DNA of 64,000 bases from Paenibacillus whitsoniae (GCF_003955665.1 NZ_RXHU01000015.1:186001-250000), one strand, 5' to 3'. Numbered from the stretch's first letter, positions 53,804 through 63,148 are shown. The notes: a model not told the origin generated them from the letters alone. Numbers and translations: made by a program.

Positions 53804-54991
53804 TTACCCTAATGATTCGACCGCCATGGCCACACCTTGGCCGCCGCCGATACAGAGCGAAGCCAGTCCGTAACGGCCTCCGCGCCGCTTTAATTCATGT
53901 AATAACGTCACCACGATGCGAGCACCGCTGGCCCCAATGGGGTGCCCAAGCGCAATTGCCCCCCCATTTACATTCAGCTTGTTGTCTGGCAGTTGAAGAT
54001 CATGAACGACAGCTAACGCTTGGGCGGCAAACGCTTCATTGATCTCGAACAAATCAAATTCATGGATGTGCATACCGGTTTTATTTAGAAGCTTACGGAT
54101 GGCAACAACCGGCCCGAGCCCCATCCAGGCCGGGTCAAGCGCAGCACTGGTGTAGCCGTGAATTTTGGCCAACGGTGTCAAGCCGAGCGCTTCCGCCTTA
54201 GCTCTCGACATAATGACTGCCGCTGCGGCACCGTCATTAATACCGGACGCGTTGCCGGCGGTGACCGTTCCGTCTGCCTGAAACGCAGGCCGCAACTTAC
54301 GAAGGGCATCCGCTGTAGTTCCTGGGCGAATAAACTCGTCTCGATCAAATATACGCTCGGGAGCTTTTTTCTGTGGAATCGAGAGGGGAACAAGTTCTTC
54401 TTTAAACCGATCGGACAGCATCGCCTGTTCGGCTTTATTCTGACTCCACGCAGCAAAGCTGTCTTGTTCTTCTCTGCTCAAGCCATACTTTAACGCGATG
54501 TTCTCGGCAGTTAATCCCATGTGGAAATCGTTCGCGGCGCACCATAGTCCATCTCGGATCATCGAATCGATCACCTTGGCATCCCCCATGCGAAGCCCGG
54601 ACCGGGCGCCTTCCAACAGAAAGGGAGCTTGGCTCATACTTTCCATGCCGCCTGCAACAACGATCTCAGCGTCACCTGAGCGTATGGATTGCGCCGCAAA
54701 CATCATGGCCATAAGTCCCGAACCGCAGACTTTATTGACGGTAGTCGCCGGCACTTCATGAGAAAGCCCCGCTTTCAACCAGGCTTGACGGGCTGGATTT
54801 TGTCCTAAACCGGCCTGCAGCACATTCCCCATAAAAACTTCATCAACGATATCTTCAGGCACTTGAGCTCGCGAGAGCGCTTCCCGAATAACCGTACTTC
54901 CCAACTGAACCGCCGACACATTGGACAACGCTCCTTGAAAATTTCCAATGGCGGTACGAACAGCGCTAACAATGACGATATCGTTATTCAT
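53804..54991 (-). CDS. Acetyl-CoA C-acetyltransferase (thiolase)
   Basis: 395 residues, normal for the family. The acyl-accepting Cys89 (NKVCGSG), His350 ([10 protein letters not shown]) and the second catalytic Cys380 (CIGGGQG) are all present. It should split acetoacetyl-CoA into two acetyl-CoA in this degradative operon. The start overlaps the end of the CoA-transferase gene by 8 bp, and only a weak ribosome site is visible, so translational coupling is likely. Confidence 0.93.
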   Translation of the reverse strand: MNNDIVIVSAVRTAIGNFQGALSNVSAVQLGSTVIREALSRAQVPEDIVDEVFMGNVLQAGLGQNPARQAWLKAGLSHEVPATTVNKVCGSGLMAMMFAAQSIRSGDAEIVVAGGMESMSQAPFLLEGARSGLRMGDAKVIDSMIRDGLWCAANDFHMGLTAENIALKYGLSREEQDSFAAWSQNKAEQAMLSDRFKEELVPLSIPQKKAPERIFDRDEFIRPGTTADALRKLRPAFQADGTVTAGNASGINDGAAAAVIMSRAKAEALGLTPLAKIHGYTSAALDPAWMGLGPVVAIRKLLNKTGMHIHEFDLFEINEAFAAQALAVVHDLQLPDNKLNVNGGAIALGHPIGASGARIVVTLLHELKRRGGRYGLASLCIGGGQGVAMAVESLG

Positions 54992-56354
54992 TTCCGTTCA
55001 CCAGCAAGTTGGCATGAAGTGTGAAATGCGCCTCCGTTTTCGCCCGGATTTCGTCTACGCTCGTCCCCTCTTCAATCTCTACCAGCACCATGCCATCAGG
55101 CGTAAAATCGAAAACAGCCAAATCCGTAATTAGACGGTGGACAACACTCTTGCCCGTCAGCGGTAATGAGCAATGCTGTTTCACCTTGGTTTCCCCGTAC
55201 TTATTGACATGCTCCATAATGACCACTACGCGTTTAGCGCCATTAACGAGGTCCATGGCCCCTCCCATGCCTTTCACAAGCTTTCCGGGAATCATCCAGT
55301 TGGCAAGATCCCCCGCTTCGGATACCTCCATCCCTCCCAGAATGGCAAGATCGATGTGGCCTCCCCGGATCATACCAAATGATTCCGCACTGTCGAAGAA
55401 AGAGGCTCCGGGAACGGCAGTCACGGTTTCCTTGCCTGCATTAATAAGATCCGCATCTTCAGCTCCCTCATCGGGGTATGCCCCTATGCCAAGAAGTCCG
55501 TTCTCCGAATGCAGCATGATCGATTCATCCTGCGGAACCCGGTTGGCAATCAACGTCGGCATGCCAATGCCAAGGTTCACATTCATCCCGGGTTTGATTT
55601 CTTTGGCAGCTCTTTGAACCATTTTGATTCGTCCATCATTGGCCAAAAATCCATGATTTTCGCGCCCCTTGACGGTGCGTCGCTCAATGCGCTTGTGATA
55701 AGCTTCCCCCTGGATCACTCGCTGTACGTAAATCCCAGGCGTGTGAATTTCATCAGGCGGCAAGTACCCTTCCGTCAAAATCTCCTCGGCTTCAACTATT
55801 GTCAATTTTCCCGCCGTCGCTGCAAGCGGATTGAAATTGCGGGCTGTATGACGAAAAATGAGATTGCCGAAACGGTCTGCTTTCCACGCTTTCACCAATG
55901 CAATGTCACCGACGATGGCCTGTTCCAGCATGTAGGCGCCTCCACGAAATTCACGGTGTTCCTTCGCCTCCGCGATAGGTGTTCCGATTCCTGCGGCTGT
56001 ATAAAAGGCTGGAATCCCAGCCCCGCCTGCACGGATGCGCTCGGCAAGCGTACCTTGGGGAACCAGTTCAACATCGAGCTCGCCGCTCAGGTATTGACTT
56101 TCGAACGTTCGATTCTCTCCCACGTAGGAAGCAATCATTTTCTTGATTTGCTTATTCTCTAACAGGAGCCCCAGTCCCCAGCCGTCGACGCCGCAATTAT
56201 TACTTACGACCGTTAACTCCCTTGATCCCTGTACGCTAAGGGCATGAATTAAATTTTCAGGAATTCCGCACAAGCCAAAGCCGCCCACAATGAGGGTAGA
56301 TCCGTCCTGTATATCCTGAACGGCCTCTTGGGCGGATGCGTACAATTTAGTCAT
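54984..56354 (-). CDS. Fused 3-oxoacid CoA-transferase (A and B subunits in one chain)
   Basis: 456 residues. Residues 1-232 match the A subunit (TLIVGGFGLCGIPENLI, NFNPLAATAG) and 240-456 the B subunit, with the catalytic Glu284 in SENGLLGIG. Most bacilli encode these as two genes; here one reading frame covers both, as in animal SCOT. It would activate acetoacetate with succinyl-CoA. The ATG at 56354 follows AGGAGG by 12 bases, slightly long; an in-frame ATG at 56384 has no site. The gene heads the ketone-body operon and is divergent from a LysR regulator. Confidence 0.92.
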   Translation of the reverse strand: MTKLYASAQEAVQDIQDGSTLIVGGFGLCGIPENLIHALSVQGSRELTVVSNNCGVDGWGLGLLLENKQIKKMIASYVGENRTFESQYLSGELDVELVPQGTLAERIRAGGAGIPAFYTAAGIGTPIAEAKEHREFRGGAYMLEQAIVGDIALVKAWKADRFGNLIFRHTARNFNPLAATAGKLTIVEAEEILTEGYLPPDEIHTPGIYVQRVIQGEAYHKRIERRTVKGRENHGFLANDGRIKMVQRAAKEIKPGMNVNLGIGMPTLIANRVPQDESIMLHSENGLLGIGAYPDEGAEDADLINAGKETVTAVPGASFFDSAESFGMIRGGHIDLAILGGMEVSEAGDLANWMIPGKLVKGMGGAMDLVNGAKRVVVIMEHVNKYGETKVKQHCSLPLTGKSVVHRLITDLAVFDFTPDGMVLVEIEEGTSVDEIRAKTEAHFTLHANLLVNGNE

Positions 56355-56438
56355 CGATTTCTGCTCCCTCCTAAACTCAACCATTTTTTGTTATAATGAC
56401 TACGTTCCTGATAAACGAGATTCATCTTGTACTAACAA

Positions 56439-56465
56439 TAAGTGAAATCGCTTACTGCGTATAAT
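56439..56465. promoter_or_regulatory. Divergent control region with LysR-type palindrome and -10 element
   Basis: TAAG-N8-CTTA (56439-56454) is an inverted repeat of LysR-box type. TATAAT (56460-56465) is a perfect -10 for the plus-strand LysR gene. It lies between the LysR gene and the CoA-transferase operon. Confidence 0.45.
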
Positions 56466-56534
56466 TCAAACCTGGCATGGGAGCCATGACAAAATTTTAT
56501 GTTGGAACGTTGTTTCCATAGAGGGTGGGAAAGC

Positions 56535-57428
56535 ATGGATTTGAGAAACTTGCGTTATATTCTTGAAGTTGTAAAGTGGCAAAATGTAACCAAGGCTGCC
56601 GAACAGCTGCATATCACCCAGCCCACACTCAGTAAAATCATTAAAAACCTTGAAGATGAACTCGGCGTCATCCTATTCGATCGTTCCGGTAAAAGCATCC
56701 AGTTGACGGACAGCGGCAATGTTGCTGTCCGCCATTTTCAGTCGATGCTCAGAGCGATGGACGAGCTTAACGTCGATTTGGAGGCCGTTGCGAACTTAAA
56801 GGTTGGAAAACTTATCATCGGGCTGCCGCCTGTGATCAGCTCGGTCTTTTTCCCGAAAATTGTGGCTACCTTTCAACAGCATTATCCCAACATCGAATTT
56901 CAAATTATCGAAGAAGGCGCTAAAAAAATAGAACACCTTATACGCGAAGGTCATCTCGATCTTGGGTTTGTTGTCGCACCCGTGAACGAAGACACCTTCG
57001 AGACCATGCCTTTGATTCAACAACAGCTGGGACTGGTCGTTCACCAGCATCATCGGCTGGCCGGGCGAGAACAAGTTTCCTTGCGGGAATTAAGAGATGA
57101 GAAATTTATTGGATTTCCGAAGGAATATGCCGTGCGCGAGCACATTGTTAAAGCCTGTCGGGCTGAGGGGTTTGAACCGCGGATGATCTACGAAAGCTCT
57201 CAATGGGATCTTCAAGCGGAAATGGTGGCAGAGCGATTGGGAATTACCATCATGCCGGAAGCGGTATGTAAAAAAATTGCTAACAAGCACGTGCGCGTCA
57301 TCTCGCTGCATGACCCCGTGCTGCCGTGGCATCTGCTTATGGTCTGGCGAAAAGAGGAATATTTATCTTACGCGATGCGGGAATTTATGACATTCGTACA
57401 GGCAGCCGCCGACGAGTTTCTCCCGTAG
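56535..57428 (+). CDS. LysR-family transcriptional regulator of the 3-hydroxybutyrate operon
   Basis: 297 residues from ATG 56535, preceded by GAGGGTGGG; starts upstream lack support. The N-terminal helix-turn-helix is clear (TKAAEQLHITQPTLSKIIKN), followed by the two-lobed effector-binding domain. The divergent orientation toward the ketone-body operon makes acetoacetate or a related acyl compound a probable effector; this is inference. Confidence 0.9.
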   Translation: MDLRNLRYILEVVKWQNVTKAAEQLHITQPTLSKIIKNLEDELGVILFDRSGKSIQLTDSGNVAVRHFQSMLRAMDELNVDLEAVANLKVGKLIIGLPPVISSVFFPKIVATFQQHYPNIEFQIIEEGAKKIEHLIREGHLDLGFVVAPVNEDTFETMPLIQQQLGLVVHQHHRLAGREQVSLRELRDEKFIGFPKEYAVREHIVKACRAEGFEPRMIYESSQWDLQAEMVAERLGITIMPEAVCKKIANKHVRVISLHDPVLPWHLLMVWRKEEYLSYAMREFMTFVQAAADEFLP

Positions 57429-57566
57429 AGCACCCGAAATTCAAACAGGTTCCTGCTTACTTCTCAGGAGTTCCCGAGAACTGCAACTTATTCGAACCAT
57501 CCTCCGTCTGAAGGATTGTCAACATCATTGACACAGAATTTCAACGATCGGAAGGAGTTATAGAAA

Positions 57567-58646
57567 ATGAAGAAGAAACTAACGGTCCTGCTTACATTGG
57601 CGGGAATTCTGGGCACAACGGCCGCTGTCGGAGCCGAGGATGTGGTAGAAAAGGTTACAGGGTATTTGCAAAAAGACGTAAAAGTGCTTGTCAACGGACA
57701 AGACAGCGCGCTTACACCGGTCTACATCGATGGAAAAGCGTACATCCCCGTACGCGACGCTGCGACGAAGCTGGGATATACGGTAAATTACGATGAGGCG
57801 AACCAAGAGATCGAGCTGGATGAGGCAGCAGATTTGATGCGTGCATCCGGTGTCATCGTGAGCGTGCAGTCGAAGAGTGACGGGAATACCCGCATTGAGC
57901 TGCTCGGAAGCACATGGGTTATTCTAAACGTAGATAAAACGACTTCCATTAAGAACCTGGACGGCAAATCCTTAACGGCTGCTGATCTGAAAGCGGGGAC
58001 GCAAATCGACGTCGAATTCGGGCCTGTTATGGCCATGAGCTACCCGGGACAATCGCAGGCTGTAAACATTAACGTTCAAGCCGATCGCGCTGTCAAAGAA
58101 GATACGATCAAAGAAGTGAAACATACCGACAATGGCTGGCAAGTGCAATTAGGTGACAATCTGATACTTAACGGCGGCAAGGAAACGCGAGTCATGTCGT
58201 CGCAAGGCGAATCGCTAAAATGGGAAGATCTGAAAGTCGGCACCAAAGTAAAAGCTTACTACGGTCCGTTTGAAACGAAAAGCCTGCCTCCGCAAAGCCC
58301 TGTGTTCCTCCTCGTCGTTCAGGCGCAGCCTATAGCAGGCACGCCGAAAATGTCGCCTGAAGCCGCACAGGAATACCGCGACTTGGCATGGGCGCAAGTG
58401 AAGGAGCAAGCGTCGCATATTACAACGAAGCAGGACGAGGCTGTCGTGCAAATCGTCTCCTCTACCGAAGTAGGCGTCCTCCCTTCCACAGACGAGCAGA
58501 AGAAATTGCTCGCAGACGTGCAAGCAGCGAACGGCGCTGTCGTGACGGTTACATACAACACCGATCAGGATGAGCTGCTTGGGCCGCTGACGGCGGTGTT
58601 CGATTTCAACACCAAAGCTTTTATCGGCTTTAATGTTAGGAAATAA
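57567..58646 (+). CDS. Secreted protein with copper-amine-oxidase N-terminal (stalk) domain
   Basis: 359 residues. A signal peptide spans 1-23 (ending VGAED), and residues ~36-85 match the Cu_amine_oxidN1 beta domain (VYIDGKAYIPVRDAATKLGYTVNYD). The rest, with two similar beta-rich segments (DLKAGTQIDVEFGPV and DLKVGTKVKAYYGPF), is probably a duplicated domain of unknown function. Such proteins are common and numerous in Paenibacillaceae and lack oxidase activity. It stands alone between a LysR gene and a strong terminator; GGAAGGAG lies upstream of the ATG. Confidence 0.8.
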   Translation: MKKKLTVLLTLAGILGTTAAVGAEDVVEKVTGYLQKDVKVLVNGQDSALTPVYIDGKAYIPVRDAATKLGYTVNYDEANQEIELDEAADLMRASGVIVSVQSKSDGNTRIELLGSTWVILNVDKTTSIKNLDGKSLTAADLKAGTQIDVEFGPVMAMSYPGQSQAVNINVQADRAVKEDTIKEVKHTDNGWQVQLGDNLILNGGKETRVMSSQGESLKWEDLKVGTKVKAYYGPFETKSLPPQSPVFLLVVQAQPIAGTPKMSPEAAQEYRDLAWAQVKEQASHITTKQDEAVVQIVSSTEVGVLPSTDEQKKLLADVQAANGAVVTVTYNTDQDELLGPLTAVFDFNTKAFIGFNVRK

Positions 58647-58659
58647 GCGCTGATTGCTA

Positions 58660-58701
58660 AAAAGCCCTGAAATTCAACGGAGATTGAATTTCAGGGCTTT
58701 T
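58660..58701. terminator. Strong bidirectional terminator
   Basis: A perfect 17-bp stem (58660-58676 with 58685-58701), an 8-base loop and A/T runs on both sides, ending the stalk-domain gene. Confidence 0.92.
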
Positions 58702-58705
58702 ACCG

Positions 58706-58895
58706 TCATGCTCGTTTTCGTCTTGAAGCAAGACCTTCCTCGTAAACGCCTAGTGAAATCAGGATGGCCATCAACAAGACAATCCAGCCGATGAACGGAA
58801 CGTTCGCGAAGGCAGCAGAGATGAGCGTAAGCCTCTTTATCCCCGTGCTTAGCACGATGAATGATCTGATATAACTCCTCGTCCACTTGGTTCAT
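58706..58895 (-). pseudogene. Small frameshifted gene: soluble N-terminus joined to a membrane segment in another frame
   Basis: From the ATG at 58895 the frame gives MNQVDEELYQIIHRAKHGDKEAYAHL, a plausible protein start loosely reminiscent of ECF sigma-factor N-termini, then loses all character. In the next frame the same DNA gives a hydrophobic stretch ending FIGWIVLLMAILISLGVYEE followed by a basic tail and a stop at 58706. The two halves look like one small gene broken by a frameshift near 58830, or an unrecognised small membrane protein. No family is recognised. Confidence 0.3.
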
Positions 58896-58908
58896 CCCCT
58901 GGCAAAGT

Positions 58909-59022
58909 TCAAATGTTTAGCGCTGCTTTAGAAGTAATCATCCCCCCGACGTACCGGCCGTCATAAAGATCGGTCTTACCCTCGACAAATCGGGTGAAGG
59001 CTGTCTTGTTAAGCCTTAGCAC
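58909..59022 (-). pseudogene. Possible C-terminal gene fragment
   Basis: A 37-codon frame reads VLRLNKTAFTRFVEGKTDLY, then DGRYVGGMITSKAALNI and a stop at 58909, only 13 bp before the ATG of the broken gene at 58895. The composition looks like a real protein end, but no start or N-terminus is present, because a stop codon and the LysR gene lie upstream. It may be a deletion remnant. Low certainty. Confidence 0.25.
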
Positions 59023-59035
59023 CGGCCTTCCACAA

Positions 59036-59920
59036 TCATTGTTCCTTCAATTGCTCCTCCGCAAAATGAATAAAGGCGCGCGCGGCATGATTGAGGTATT
59101 TGTCCGAGCGGTAAATAATGCTCATCTCCCTCACAGGCGGGTAGTCGCGAATCGGAAGAAATTGCAGGTCCAGACTGTCCAGGGAGGCCAGAAGGGAATT
59201 CGCGACGATGCCAACCCCGAGATTGGCTTTGACGAAATGAAAGAGCGACGGATTGGAACTGGTCTCCACGACCACATTCAGGTTGAACCCATGCTGCCGG
59301 CACCAGCTGTCTATAAATTCTCTTCCCCATAGCCCTTTGGGATACGTGACGATCGGGAGCGTCTGCAGGTCGGCCAAAGAAATCGATTCGGCCCGCGTCA
59401 ACAGCTCGTGATCTTTGGATACGACGATCCCATACTCCTCCCGGGCTAGAGGGCGAACGACCAACCGTGGGTCGAAAAGTGGCTTCACCGCGATTCCGAT
59501 ATCCACCTCTGAGCTCAATACCAACCCGGTCAGATCGACCTCCGAGATGATCTTTAGCCGAATTTTCGGATATTGTTGGAAGAAACGAATAAACATCGGG
59601 GTGAGCCGATAATCCAGTTCCGACGGTAAGGCCCCGACGCTCAGGTTCCCGCCATTCTGACGATGAAGATCCTCCATCTCCTGAACCGCATTGCTGAGAT
59701 TCTGCATGACCATCCCGGCATGCTTCTTCAAAATTAAGCCCGCGTCCGTCAGCTCAATGCGCTTGCCGATCCGGTCAAACAGCGGCATTCCAATCTTTTC
59801 TTCCAACGCTTTAATCGACAAGCTCAAGTTCGGCTGGGATATCCCCATTTTCTCCGCCGCCTTCGTAAAGTGCAGCTCCTCACACACAGCCATAAAATAC
59901 TCTAATTGTCTAAACTCCAT
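59036..59920 (-). CDS. LysR-family transcriptional regulator
   Basis: 294 residues. The helix-turn-helix is at about 18-37 (FTKAAEKMGISQPNLSLSIKAL) and the effector domain follows. It is divergent from the MFS transporter gene at 60093 and probably controls it, as CynR-like regulators do for CynX-type transporters. Confidence 0.9.
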   Translation of the reverse strand: MEFRQLEYFMAVCEELHFTKAAEKMGISQPNLSLSIKALEEKIGMPLFDRIGKRIELTDAGLILKKHAGMVMQNLSNAVQEMEDLHRQNGGNLSVGALPSELDYRLTPMFIRFFQQYPKIRLKIISEVDLTGLVLSSEVDIGIAVKPLFDPRLVVRPLAREEYGIVVSKDHELLTRAESISLADLQTLPIVTYPKGLWGREFIDSWCRQHGFNLNVVVETSSNPSLFHFVKANLGVGIVANSLLASLDSLDLQFLPIRDYPPVREMSIIYRSDKYLNHAARAFIHFAEEQLKEQ

Positions 59921-59980
59921 CGTCCTATACTCCCGCTCCAGTCCGGACTCGCCTACAACTATTTGAATTACAAATGATTA

Positions 59981-59997
59981 TTATAAGTTCAATATAA
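59981..59997. promoter_or_regulatory. Candidate LysR operator
   Basis: TTATA-AGTTCAA-TATAA, an inverted repeat in the AT-rich region between the divergent LysR and transporter genes. It fits a T-N11-A-type LysR box. Confidence 0.4.
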
Positions 59998-60092
59998 TTG
60001 ATAAATACTCTTTGCTCAAGTAAGATGTGCTCACTGGCAATCACGAAATGGATAGGGGTTAAGCCAGTATAGATAGAAAGGGAGCAACCGTC

Positions 60093-61319
60093 ATGAAAAA
60101 ACACATCCTTATCGCAATCGCCTTGTTTGTAGCTTCGCTGAATTTACGTCCGGCGATCAATTCAATCGCCCCTTTGCTGGATAGCATTCGGGCGGATCTG
60201 GGAATGAGCGGGGCCGTCGCCAGCCTGCTCACCTCCATTCCCGTGCTCTGCATGGGGCTCTTCTCCCCGTTCGCCGTGAAAGCCGGTCACAAGTGGGGAA
60301 TGGAGAAAGTCATGGGGGTATCTCTGATCATTATCGCGGTCGGTACTTCCATCCGCGTGTTCACGCACTCCGTCTTGTACCTGCTACTCACGGCCTTGAT
60401 CGCGGGGATCGGAATCGCTATTATCGGGCCGCTGCTAGCAGGCTTCATTAAGAAGCATTTTCCCAACCATGTTCCTTCGATGATCGCCGTGTATACCGTC
60501 GCCCTCACGCTAGGGGCTGCACTCGGTTCAGCGCTGTCAACGCCGTTACAGATGATCTTCGATTCCTGGCAGTACGGCCTGGCCTCTTGGGCTGTCGTCG
60601 CCGCCATGGCCGCCGTGCTCTGGTGGTGGATCGTGCGTCCGCATGTCGCAAGCCCGAAGCCTGCCGCGGGAGCGGCCAGCGCCAAGCTGCCCTGGGGGAA
60701 CCGCAAGGCCTGGCTTCTGACATTGTCCTTCGGATTGATGGCGATGCTGTTCTACGCATATACCGCATGGCTGCCTCAAATCATTCAAGGCATGGGTTAT
60801 TCGAAAAGCTACGCTGTGACGGCTTTGACCTTATTTGTCGTCATTCAAATCCCGGTAAGCCTGCTGATGCCTCTTCTGCTCAAAAAGTTCCCGTCCCGTC
60901 GGCTGTGGTTGGTCGCCTCCGCCTTAATAGAACTCATCGGGCTTGTTCTCCTGATGTTGAAGGCCGAACCCTCCGTTGCCGCTTCGTTGATCGGAATGGG
61001 CGCAGGCGGATTGTTCTCCTTGAACCTCCTTCTTCCGATTGACGCAACGTCCAATGCGCAGGAGGCCGCTTCGTGGTCGGCCATGACGCAATCGGCCGGG
61101 TACGTTATCGGTGCTACCGGCCCGATCCTAGCTGGCAAAATCCACGATACTACCGACAGTTTTGCCACCGCCGTCATTGGCATGATGGTCCTCGTGCTGG
61201 TGATGATCGTCGTCCAGTTCGCGGCTACAGCCGCCAAGCGCAGTATTCCTCAAGCAGAAGCTGTTGCAAAAAGAACACGCTTGGAATTCGCGGGACAGTC
61301 GCTGGCGAACAAAAAGTGA
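60093..61319 (+). CDS. MFS transporter of the CynX/NimT group
   Basis: 408 residues with twelve predicted membrane helices. The N-terminus SLNLRPAINSIAPLLDSIRADLG is characteristic of the cyanate/2-nitroimidazole transporter group. AAAGGGAG lies 8 bases before the ATG. The substrate is unknown; family members export or import small organic compounds. The divergent LysR gene is the probable regulator. Confidence 0.88.
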   Translation: MKKHILIAIALFVASLNLRPAINSIAPLLDSIRADLGMSGAVASLLTSIPVLCMGLFSPFAVKAGHKWGMEKVMGVSLIIIAVGTSIRVFTHSVLYLLLTALIAGIGIAIIGPLLAGFIKKHFPNHVPSMIAVYTVALTLGAALGSALSTPLQMIFDSWQYGLASWAVVAAMAAVLWWWIVRPHVASPKPAAGAASAKLPWGNRKAWLLTLSFGLMAMLFYAYTAWLPQIIQGMGYSKSYAVTALTLFVVIQIPVSLLMPLLLKKFPSRRLWLVASALIELIGLVLLMLKAEPSVAASLIGMGAGGLFSLNLLLPIDATSNAQEAASWSAMTQSAGYVIGATGPILAGKIHDTTDSFATAVIGMMVLVLVMIVVQFAATAAKRSIPQAEAVAKRTRLEFAGQSLANKK

Positions 61320-61356
61320 GATCAGGGGGTCAGAATAAATCTGCCCCCAACCAGTA

Positions 61357-61397
61357 GAACCATCATTTTTCTCTACATAAGAGAAGAATGGTGGTTC
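61357..61397. terminator. Hairpin between convergent genes
   Basis: GAACCATCATTTTTCTCT pairs with AGAGAAGAATGGTGGTTC with a few G-U pairs and a short loop, between the MFS gene and the convergent DUF2269 gene. Confidence 0.6.
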
Positions 61398-61412
61398 ATG
61401 GTTACTGCTTCT

Positions 61413-61874
61413 TTAGAAGGGTTTAAGAACCATAAGTACGGTTATGGCCATTACGAGCAGCTGTGACGCCGTCTCGATCGGTACGAGCTTTTTCATCAAT
61501 CGGCCGAGCTCGGAGGGGACTTCATCCCCTTTGCTTTGACTACTAGCTGCAAGCGCCATCATCTTTTTCATCCGCGGCGCGATCAATCCCTCGAGCGTAG
61601 CGATCATAAGCACCGCTAGAAGGATCGATAGGTTGAGCCACATTTGCGACAACCCCATCTTCGTTTGGATCATGAGCCAGATCCCCGTAATAATAAGCAC
61701 GGATCCGCCAATTTTAGGCAGGACGGCAAGCTTATTCGTTACATCAAAAGCAAAGCGCAACTGGCCGGCGGTTCTAGCGGACCTTCGAAGGAAGGGTACC
61801 ACGAAAGCGTGCCCGATGACCGCAATAGAAGATACGATATGAAAAACGAGGAGCCATCCAAGCAAACTGTTCAT
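61413..61874 (-). CDS. DUF2269-type membrane protein
   Basis: 153 residues with four predicted membrane helices, beginning LLGWLLVFHIVSSIAVIGHAF, as in DUF2269 proteins of unknown function. A central cytoplasmic loop (KKMMALAASSQSKGDEV) separates helices 3 and 4. It starts 22 bp after the NmrA-like gene on the same strand and is likely co-transcribed with it. Confidence 0.75.
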   Translation of the reverse strand: MNSLLGWLLVFHIVSSIAVIGHAFVVPFLRRSARTAGQLRFAFDVTNKLAVLPKIGGSVLIITGIWLMIQTKMGLSQMWLNLSILLAVLMIATLEGLIAPRMKKMMALAASSQSKGDEVPSELGRLMKKLVPIETASQLLVMAITVLMVLKPF

Positions 61875-61896
61875 CCCCCTTTATTGTTCCTTAATT

Positions 61897-62619
61897 CTAC
61901 GAACGATTCCCATGATAGGCGATACCGACTCTTTTTTTCTTAAAAGGCCCTCCGAGCTCGAGATGATCCAGCATGCATGCCACGACATCATCATAAGCAA
62001 CATCCAGCTCTTGAAGTCGGCTGAACAAGTAACCGGCCAAATCCGCCTCGGATAAGTCCTGGATTGTCTTCGGAACTTTTAGGGGCAAAGTTTCCGTTGT
62101 CACATGCGGATGAACCGACGCCGCAGACTCTGCCGAATCGATCATCGTTCCTGGACACATCACGGACCAATCAAGCTCAGACTGCAGCAATCGTTCAAAA
62201 TTCCGGTTGTGATTTTGAAATGCAGGCGGGAATCCGGGCAAATTGTTGCCAATAAGATCCGTATTGGGAATATGGAGCAGGCCGGCACCTCCCATTACCC
62301 ATACCCTCCCGGAAAAACTAGGGTGGATTTCACATTGACTGATAATGTTATCAACGAGACGAACGAACTCCTCTCCTTGACCGGCATGACCGGCAGCAAT
62401 AATAGCGGCATCTTGATGCGAAAGCGCCTCACCAACGCTTATCGGGTTGAGGATGTCGTCCACGACCACCTTCACCTGCCCGGCGGAACGTTCATCCTGC
62501 TGCTCATAAAACTTCTCGGCGTTTCGTACAAATGCGGTCATTTCATGTCCCCTTATCACGCCTTGCTTAAGCGCCCTTTTCCCTGTATTTCCCGTTGCCC
62601 CGAAAACAATAATTTTCAT
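61897..62619 (-). CDS. NAD(P)-binding NmrA/YwnB-like oxidoreductase
   Basis: 240 residues. The cofactor motif GATGNTGKRAL is at residues 7-17 and the atypical-SDR fold follows; there is no classical Tyr-x-x-x-Lys pair. Relatives act as NAD(P)H-dependent flavin/quinone reductases or redox sensors. AAGGAGG precedes the ATG. The HxlR-type gene upstream is a plausible repressor, since such pairs often respond to quinones or electrophiles. Confidence 0.83.
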   Translation of the reverse strand: MKIIVFGATGNTGKRALKQGVIRGHEMTAFVRNAEKFYEQQDERSAGQVKVVVDDILNPISVGEALSHQDAAIIAAGHAGQGEEFVRLVDNIISQCEIHPSFSGRVWVMGGAGLLHIPNTDLIGNNLPGFPPAFQNHNRNFERLLQSELDWSVMCPGTMIDSAESAASVHPHVTTETLPLKVPKTIQDLSEADLAGYLFSRLQELDVAYDDVVACMLDHLELGGPFKKKRVGIAYHGNRS

Positions 62620-62715
62620 CGCTTATTCCTCCTTGATATCGTGGATTCTCGATACGTCATCTCTGAATTGACTCAAGCTTAGCACCGTTTTGAAAGCTTG
62701 ATAAGAACGCACTTT

Positions 62716-62742
62716 AAGGTAGGGACCTTACTTAAAAGTAAG
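62716..62742. promoter_or_regulatory. Candidate HxlR operators
   Basis: Two adjacent palindromes lie about 100 bp upstream of the NmrA-like gene: AAGGT-AGGG-ACCTT (62716-62729) and CTTACTT-AA-AAGTAAG (62727-62742). Such dyads are typical binding sites for HxlR-family dimers. Confidence 0.5.
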
Positions 62743-62768
62743 TCATAAGCGGAATGCGGCTTCACGAC

Positions 62769-62803
62769 AAAAAAGCCGCCAGGAAAAATTCGTGGCAGCT
62801 TTG
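62769..62803 (-). terminator. Terminator after the HxlR gene
   Basis: On the minus strand AAAGCTGCCACG pairs with CCTGGCGGCTTT and is followed by six T. The following NmrA-like gene therefore probably has its own promoter. Confidence 0.8.
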
Positions 62804-62815
62804 GTTATGAGCTTT

Positions 62816-63148
62816 TTAAGAAGCGGAATCCTCATATTTCCGTTTATTATGGTTTTCTCCCCAAGCGCACATGACTTCTGCAACAGGAATCAATGTTTTG
62901 CCATATTCGCTAAGGGAATATTCCACTTTTGGAGGGACGGTGGGGTAGACCGTTCTATCGATGATGCCCTCTCGTTCCAGGTCACGCAGATGTTGGGAAA
63001 GCATTTTTTGAGAAACATCGGGTATAAGCTTTTCCAGATCGTTGAATCGCTTGCTGGATTGTATCAACTGCCATAAAATCATCGGCTTCCATTTACCGCC
63101 TAGCACATGAAGGATTGTCTCCACCGGACACTCAAGCTGATGAATCAT
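62816..63148 (-). CDS. HxlR-family winged-helix regulator
   Basis: 110 residues, normal size. CPVETILHVLGGKWKPMILW at the N-terminus holds the conserved redox-sensing Cys position, and SQKMLSQHLRDLEREGIIDR is the recognition helix and wing of this family. It probably represses the downstream NmrA-like/DUF2269 pair through the palindromes at 62716-62742. Confidence 0.9.
   Translation of the reverse strand: MIHQLECPVETILHVLGGKWKPMILWQLIQSSKRFNDLEKLIPDVSQKMLSQHLRDLEREGIIDRTVYPTVPPKVEYSLSEYGKTLIPVAEVMCAWGENHNKRKYEDSAS

Noticed and set aside
57450-57482. Small TTCTC/GAGAA dyad after the LysR gene as a terminator
   Set aside because: Five-base arms, no T-run; too weak to call.
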